Positions 39,101 through 48,100 of a stretch of DNA of 64,000 bases are shown here, one piece after another. A program made the translations under genes and the position numbers. Position 1 is the stretch's first letter. Every line of letters begins with the position of its first letter. Source of the DNA: Sipunculus nudus (Eukaryota > Annelida > Sipuncula > Golfingiida > Sipunculidae); the NCBI GenBank assembly GCA_026874595.1, contig CM049317.1:14442882-14506881 (forward strand), given 5' to 3'. The notes beneath the pieces were generated by a model, which was given only the letters and a program-made list of their open reading frames with translations, searched no databases and was not told the DNA's origin.

Positions 39101-42100
39101 TCTAAATCTGAGATGTTTTTTTAAACTGTAGACCTTTATCTTCAAAATTTTGATCATGCATAGTTAATTTTGTGATTCATCCTGAAATTGACATACTTAA
39201 CTTTACATTAAGATAGCAAACTCATTTAGGTGTACCTGCTTGGTAAAAAAATTCTCAGTAAGCTCAAATCATGCTGGTATGGATTATTGGTGTTCCAATT
39301 AATCGATTTAATCGATGGTCATTTTGTTACACATTTGATTAAATCGATGGTCATTTTGAAACAATCACAAATCATTATGTATGCACTTGCAGAATAGCCA
39401 TATTATCTAATCCTGTAAGAGATATAAAAAGGACCGGACACAGAGTAGCAGACGGCATTGAAACTGAACCTTGTGCAGTGAACAAGTGTCAAGAACCTGG
39501 CCGTTACCTTGATCTGCCAGCCTGGTGTACAATTCAGACTGAATTTAAGTTTTCCGTCTCTATGTCAGTATATCTATTAACTTTAACTATGACCATGATA
39601 ACTTCGATGGATTTTCACAAAACTCAGCATGACTACTTTCCAATAGATTATCTCACCAGAGTTCCACTATGGAAAAATCCACACATATGTAATAAGGTCA
39701 GAGGTCACTAGGTTACTTTGTGGTGTCACCATGATAACTAACCAGAAATATGATGAATATTGATAAAATTCAACAGAATTAATAACCAATATAATATATC
39801 AGATAAATATGATTTTCAGCAAAATCTCTGTATATTTAATTAGGGCGGAGGTCACCAGACTTTCATGGCGCCATGATGACTTACTAAACATTTCATGGAT
39901 TTTCATGAAACTCATAATGAATATTGATCAATAGAGTGTCTCAGCTGATTTACATTCTCAGCAGAATTCATCCATATTTTATGAGGTCAGAAGTCATAAA
40001 ATATGCAACAGACTTATTATGCACCATTTGCATATATTTGCATTTCCTTAATGTATCAGTGACATATCTTGTATATAAACAAATAGTGGTATGTTTATGT
40101 ACAAAATTTCATTAAAATCACTCAATATATTTGAGATATCTTGTATATTAACTAATAGAGAAGGCATGTTTATGTACAAAATTTCATTGAAATCACTTAA
40201 TATATCAGTAACATATCTGGTATATTATCATATAGAGGCACATTTATGTAGAAATTTTCATTGAAATCACTTAATATGTCTGTGAGATATCGTATACATG
40301 TTAACAAATAGTGGCACGTTTATGTACACGTTTTAATTAAAAACCCCTTAATATATCTGTTAAGTATCTTGTATATTAACAAATAGAATAATTCAAGTAC
40401 AAAATTTAAGTGAAATCCGGTAATATATCTGTGAGATATCTTGTATATTAACAAATAGAGGCACTTTTATGTACAGTATTTCATTGAAATCACTTAATAT
40501 GTCTATGGCATATCTTGTATATCGAATAAAAGAGGCACATATATGTAGATGGAAATCCTTCATATATCTGTGAGATATCTTATACATGTTAATAAATTGC
40601 AGCACATTTATGTACATATATTTTCATAGAAACCCCTTAATATATCTGTTGAGTATCTTGTATATTTACAAATAGAATAATTTAAGTACAAAATTTCATT
40701 GAAATCCCTTAATATATCTGTGAGATATCTTGTATATTAACAAAAAGACAAACTGACAGACATACACAAATGAAATTTTAACCCTTTTTCAGTTTGACTG
40801 TGAATATACGAATTTCACTTTCTACGATTGCACAATACTGATGTCACTTTAATATAAATGCTGCTACTTCCTGGTGTAGCTGATGTAAGTTATTATTATA
40901 ATAATGCAATTAATTTATATAACTGAAGAAATTATAAAGGCTTATCAGTAGATATCAGATCAAGTTTTCAAATGCAGGCCAATTGAGAGAAAAAGTATGG
41001 AATATAAAACACTTATCCTGCCTTTGATATGCCAGAATTATATTGTATGTGTAAGTGTATATGTTTGAAACAGATGGTACTTGCCTTATTCCAAACTTTA
41101 CAGAGCCATTCCAGTAGGAAGTGACCTTTTCAAGGTTGTCTGGTCATGTGACTAAATGGGATGGTCACGTGTCAAGATCCAACATTTTGCAATGGCAGTT
41201 TTTTGTTTGTTCGACAAGTGTCCATATTTTTTCTTAGCAGTAAATATGGTAAAAAACATTGTTTTTACCCCTTAGTATGGAATTCCTAAGTTGAAGCTGT
41301 TATGTATCCCGGGGATCCAGAGGGGGGGTTTTGGGGGTCGAGACCCCCCTCCCCCCCCCCCCCCCCTGCTCTCAACCAACGACCATTTTTTTAGACAAAT
41401 CTTATGCATGACAGGGGGTTTTGGAGGTCGAGACCCCCGGCCCCCCCCCCCCCTTTACTCTCAAACAACCTTTTTTTAGATAATATTTATGCATGACACA
41501 CGTTGACCCGTCCCTGCAAAAAATCCTTGATCCCCGCCTGTGTATGCTTATCTGTAATGCATTTAATGCTTATAATCTTCACTTTTCTCATGTATAAATT
41601 TGTTCTTGCCACATGTAGCTTTTAGACCATATGAATAATTGATAAATATTTATAATAAGTCAGTTTCGTGACACACTATTGTTAATATGCTGATAGGTAA
41701 GTGATGTTTTTCCATGGTTTTCCTTGTATCATAAATTGTTAGATCGTAACTAAACATACAATTATGCATCCACAAGGAAGCATTTTAACAATGACACTCA
41801 TAAGTATGTTACGAGTAATGTTATGAGTAGCTCGATCTCAAATTGTGGGCATCTCGCTATATACTGTTACAGAAAGTAGAGGTGTTTTGTGAAAGGTAGT
41901 CATTAAATATTATAATGTTTCCCTTGATAACCGGCCTCAGTTTATTTACTGTGATAGCCTTCCTATAACTAGGCTCTAGTCTAGGGGTCAAAATTTTGTA
42001 TGATTCTCTTTTCAGTGTTTGGAATTTTAGTAATTCTGCAGAAATCTTACAAAAATGGATTATCGTATGACATGTGAATACAGTCTGGTATTACCTGTCC

Positions 42101-45100
42101 AGTTGCAGTTTCTTGAAAGAAATGTTTGAGCAGCTGGAGCTCAAAATTGGCAAGTTTCTATTGAAAATAACAATAAAAAGTTTTGATGCAGGGGGTTAAA
42201 ATTGACGCACAGGGTGAAAACCCTACCCAAACTATATCTGCAGGTAAATCCTGACATGTAGGCTTTCATTTCAGTACTTTCATGTACCATCCCTGCACCG
42301 TTATCAAACCCTGACAGATTTATTTCTCTCACTATGTCGATACTGCTCATGGAGGTTGCCATTTTGCATACACACTAAAACCCGGATGTCCCACTGACAC
42401 ATGTAGCATGTCAAAATGATGGGTATACTGCTAATGATTATATATATCACAAGAGAAGGCCGCTGATTTGTTCAATGAAGATCTCATTCTCCACACAGGT
42501 GTGAAATAACTGTTCAGCTCTGCTGATGGGGTGTAATATTCACAAAGGTTTCATTTTTTACCATCAAGACCCCTCCATAGACATAGTGAATTTGAAACCA
42601 AAATGAATATATGTCAAGGCCTGGTGTAATATTAGGAGGCACCCTGCCTTGTCGAGATAAGCATATTTTCTAGATTATATAAGACAACAGGGCAGGTTGT
42701 CTGGTATTTTGTAATGATCAAGTTTGAGTGTGGAACCAGTGTATGACCTTATACACAAAGTGCCAAAGAGTACATTAGGGCCATGAGATTGAATAAAGTT
42801 TGGAGGTCCCAGTTGTGTGTTGTAGTAGCTCCAATTGGATGCTGTGTAGACTTTTACTTGATGGATTTGAAGTTTGTTCTCATTAACAGCAAAGCCTGGA
42901 CCCTCAACCCCTCATATAGCAGTGAATACATGACTCAGTCGGCATTTATATGGATTAATAGACATATTCTTCAGTCATGATCCAAGTCATATAAAAAGCA
43001 GCACTGCAGTAGTCATCTAATCTTTAGCATCAATTTTTGTTGTATAATGCTGGTAATAAAATTAGGCTATGGTTGAGGAATAATCACAAAAGAGTAAATG
43101 TAAATGAAAAACTCCATCTCTGTGTTAAACTGTTGTCATTTCCTGCGTCTAGCAGAACTTGGCTGGCATTCACATATTATCCCTGGGAGACATGCAGTCA
43201 GAAATGCAACAAACTTGCAGATTTACCAATATGCAGAGTTATAAAGGAATCTGTTATACACATGATGGATGATGTTAGAAAGTACACAGTCATATCTAAT
43301 AGTTGGTCTGGTTTATTTTAATGGAACATTATCAGGATCAATATTATGTCTATTCTTTTTTCACTCCATCAGTTCAGTTTTGCTTTACACAAAAGTTTTC
43401 CAGCAAAACCATCCAAGCACATGGTCTCATTACCTCCCATCCAGCTGCTTAACTCCTTGTTATGGTTCTGTGTGTGAGTAAACACAGTCCACATGTGTCT
43501 GTTTTACCATAATAAGGCTAAGTGAATGGAAGACCGATTAAGTGCATGCATGACAGATCCCAAACAAGGAGTAATTTAGACTAGTTCATATATGGGCCTT
43601 CTCATGTCCTCTGATATATCTCTGCTGGAAGGACATTACAGTCCATGGACTGAATATAAATTTGTTGTAGAACCTATCGCAACAGATTTGTGTGATAGAT
43701 CCAGGGACCTCAGCTGAAATGACACCAGTAGCATTTGTGTGACCCTGCATGTGTATCGATACCCTGAGCCACCACAACACACAGTTTCAGCCAGCAGGAA
43801 GATGTATTACATTTTGTATTGGAAAATCAGTCAGAACATATCCTGGTTGACAGGGGTTGTGGTCCAATGCACGGTGTCTCACAAGTGCTGCAGAGATATA
43901 TCAGAGGACATGAAGGTTCATACATGGACTAAGTCCAGGTTGTAAGCCTGAAAAGAAAATGGAAAATGCAGGTGTCATTTGCACTATGATTATCTTGGTG
44001 CATGTGATCGCATCAGGTCCTCCTTTTTTAACATTTGTGTACAGGAATAAGCCCATGATTTCAGGGCAATATCTTGGCAGATACCATTTTATTTCAAAGA
44101 GAAGATGCTATTTTTTTGTGTAAACTACACATGCTTTGCACATGATTAAGTCCCTTCAAGTAACATCACACTTGAAAGGGCATTGCTAAAAATGAGAAAA
44201 ATATTTGCATATTCATCAAGATTTACAGAGCAGTTCTCAGCAATAGAAGGCATGGTACTCTGACATATTGATAGACTCTCTAATATCAGAGGGGCAAAAT
44301 GCAGCTACTGCACATGACTTTAACACAAGGATATGGGTGGTGTCACAGAAATATACTGGAATATGTGTCAGATAAATCTGAATTTTGTCCTTCAGATATG
44401 TTACATATATTTTGTACAAGCAGTAGGACCTATGTCCAAGATTAAGAGAGAAACTTTGATTTGATACATTGAGGAATACCAGTTATGAATCCTTCTCACA
44501 AGGTGTTTTTGGAGTTTTGTGGAAATGGAAACAAAATCGGGTTTTGCTTTCATTGAATGTGTTGCTTGTTGAAATGAAACTAGTTTAAAATCAAAGTGTT
44601 TACTTCAGTGGCTCACTATAGACAGTTTTTTTTGGGGGAAAAACTCCAAACGGTACAATATATGATATTTAATCTTAGAAGTTTTCATTTTCACTACTTA
44701 AATATACCATTAGTAACTAATGAATACTGTGCATTATATACAGGGATGAAAATGACTGTGCAAAGTCAGAAAAAAAAATCCAAGTCTAAATGATCTAGTT
44801 CCCAAACCAGCAGACCAGTAGTAAAATTCATTGGTTACAGTAATGTTTTTGTTGTGTAATTGTTTTGTCTTCTCATTTTGTTTTTAGAATGTTAGACCTA
44901 GCATTTTCATTACACTGTCCGGTTCTCCTCTTCATTGTATAAGGAAAGGTGAAATGTAACCAATAGCACTTTTAAAACACATGTGAAATGTCATAAGAAA
45001 ATGACTGACCAGTGTAAACTGAGCCTGTGACATTGACCTTTAACTTTTGACATTAGACCTTTCATGATTGTGTGATTATTTGCCTTTCCTTATAGTTTCA

Positions 45101-48100
45101 TTTTCAAATTAAACTGTTCAAATACCTGTAAAATATATGATCTAGAGCTTGTTCAATAAATATAAACTAAAATGAAATATATATTCTGTTAGTCACCTGA
45201 TACAATTCATTTTAATGATAACAGTGAGATATCTGTCTTCATGACTTCAGTGCAATTTTTTCACCTTTAATTGCAAGGACGTGCAAATGTTGACTTGACC
45301 ACTCCGTTTATAACAGATCCAATTAACTAGCTGCTCATAAAAAAATCCTGACGCATCACAAATAATACTCTTTTGTGTCGTGAGGGTTAATTACAAAATT
45401 TCCCGTCTCAGCCCAAATCCTGATATTGTGAAAAGTTGTCTGATTGCATCAATTAGAAAGCTAATTAATTTTGCGAAGGATCAATTATTTTATTGATTAT
45501 CTTGGTAATGAATGCTCGAAAAGCTTGGCTGTTTATGACCCAGATCAATTAGCCAAAGAGACAATTATGATTTAAAATGTTGTTTTGATTTGAAGTTTAA
45601 AATGATAGGTGAATCCGTGATGAGATTTAAATCCTGAGGGTGACACTGAGATATTACATGCAAAATGGTCCTAACAGCAATGATCATTAATGTGTTTTTT
45701 CCTTGTCTGATCATCAGTCCACTGAGAAAAAACGAGTGTCAGTGATAGGTTGGAATGACACAAGCTGTGACAGGGGTTCCACCACTAAAATTGTTTTATG
45801 CTGATTATGCTGAAATCATAAAATGTTGTTTAGTCATTGTTTGCTTTGGTTAAATCATTTATTGTTGGCGTAATTGGATCATTTTTCATGTTAATTGAAG
45901 TGATTAAAATCACAGGGATGAAAAAAGAAGATATCTGGTGAAAAACTCTATTTATACTCGCATAATTATTATGTTGCCTGTGTCCCAGCTAATAGAACAA
46001 TGGGCTAACGAGGCTTAGTTCACTAGAATTTTGCACATAGTTCTCAATATGGGAATCCTGTTAATCCTGATTTTTAGCTCAGCTGACTATAAGTCATCTG
46101 AGCTATAGTCGTGGTCCATTGTCCGTCGTCTGTCCATCCGTCCGTCCGTCTATCCGTAGATGTGGCACGTTTTGAAACCGGAAGACCTAGGAATAAAAAA
46201 TTCGGCATAATGTTAGATGTCCCCAAGATCTCCTACCAAGCCGAAAACTGGGTCTTTGCGACTTCGTTCCTTTTAGAAATTAAGGAAAAACCTCAATTTT
46301 TTATTAAAAACCTATTTTTACACTTCAGGACTGCCTAATATCAAAACCACTCATCTGTTTTTCCTCTTATTTACCATAATTATTCCTCTATATAGTTCCG
46401 TTGTACATGCCAGAAATTATGTCTGTATTATGTAAATATAAAACGTTATGGGCCCAAACATAATGCATTGTGTAAAAATTAATTAATTAATCAAAATAAA
46501 ATTGTATACCCAAAATTAGATCAAAATCTTTTAAATTTTTTAAAATATTAACAAAAATAAAACATTGGTACCTTAAATTTTGCCCAACTTTGACCATGGC
46601 ACGTTTTTTTCCTGTAAGTACTGTGGATTTAATTTTCACAGCATGTTTTTTTTTTTAGCATTTTGTCTATAAACACCAAAAATTTGAAACCACTTGATCA
46701 AAAACTGTAGATTTTATTCAAGTTTTCAAGCACCATGTAACATATTGTTTACATCAAGCTAGTGTCATGCAGTTTGCAAGTGCTCAGCTCCCCAGCTTCA
46801 GCTCTCAGTTCCTAAAATTTGGCATGCAATTAGATGTCTCAAAAATCCCCTACCATGCCAAGAATTTGGTCACTAGGACTTAATACCTTCGAGATATTAA
46901 TGAAAAACTTCATTTTTCCATTAAAAACCCATTGTTACACTTCAAGACTGCCTAATATCAAAACCACTGATCTGACTTTAATCATATATAATATACATAT
47001 TTTTCTATACATTCTCTATGCACATGCCAGAAATGATGTCAGTATTGCGTAATTGTTTAAGTTATGGGCCAAACATAATGCACTTTGTAAAAAATCAAGA
47101 AATATATTTACTCCCTTAACAAGAGGATTGCTAAAGCTAGAGATTTTTTGTCAGGGATGTAACATTATTTAATCAAGATTCAATTGAATACCCAAAATTA
47201 GTTCTGAATTTTTCAAATTTTATAAGTTATTAGTATAAATATAAAATTAGTACCTTAAATTTTGCCCAACTTTGACCATGGCATGTTTGTTTCCTGTGAG
47301 CACTGTTGATATAATTTTCATATCATGCACACATAAAGATTTCAGCTTTTTAGTTTGAAAAGCTGAAAGAAATTGGCAAAAAATTGTAGCATTTATTAAT
47401 GTTTTTATGAGACCATGTCAGACCTTGGCTCTCTGTAGCACCTCTTGAGTCACCTGTATGTTGACCTTGTTGAACTTTCAGCAAATTATGCATGCTTGAG
47501 GCAAGGCATAAACTTGGGCTCCAGGCAGCTTATTATATAATGGCCAGCCACAGTTGATCCAGGTGTCCAACCCAACTCATCTAGTAGTTTTAACCAACAA
47601 CATAACAATAAACAATAAATTTATAAATTTTTATTGGTTTTTAATAACAAATTAAAGAAAAATAGAAAAGGAATTTGTTAGTTGATAATAACAGGAAATT
47701 AACTTGCAGTTACCGATGATATAAGAATCTTGTATCGATGGATAGAATGTCACGTATTCCAAATAACACCATGCAGTCACCTATGGTATTTTTCAGTTCA
47801 ATTTTAATGCTAAAAAAGTAAATCATATTATTCATTACTAATCATTAGGGATCATATGAAGGAAATTAATGATAGACAAAGATGCAGTTGATAATATTAT
47901 TATCTAGATTCCTACTGTGTCTATAGTTAGTACATTGATGTGAAATTAGTCCAAAATGAATATATTACATTTTTTTTTTAAATAAATAAAAGCCATAAAA
48001 CCAGGTACTTATGATCATTATTTAAATGTGTGAATTTTGTATATTCTGGATTCTCAACATCATTGTTTGGTGAAAACTGAATAAATACCAGACATGGTGC

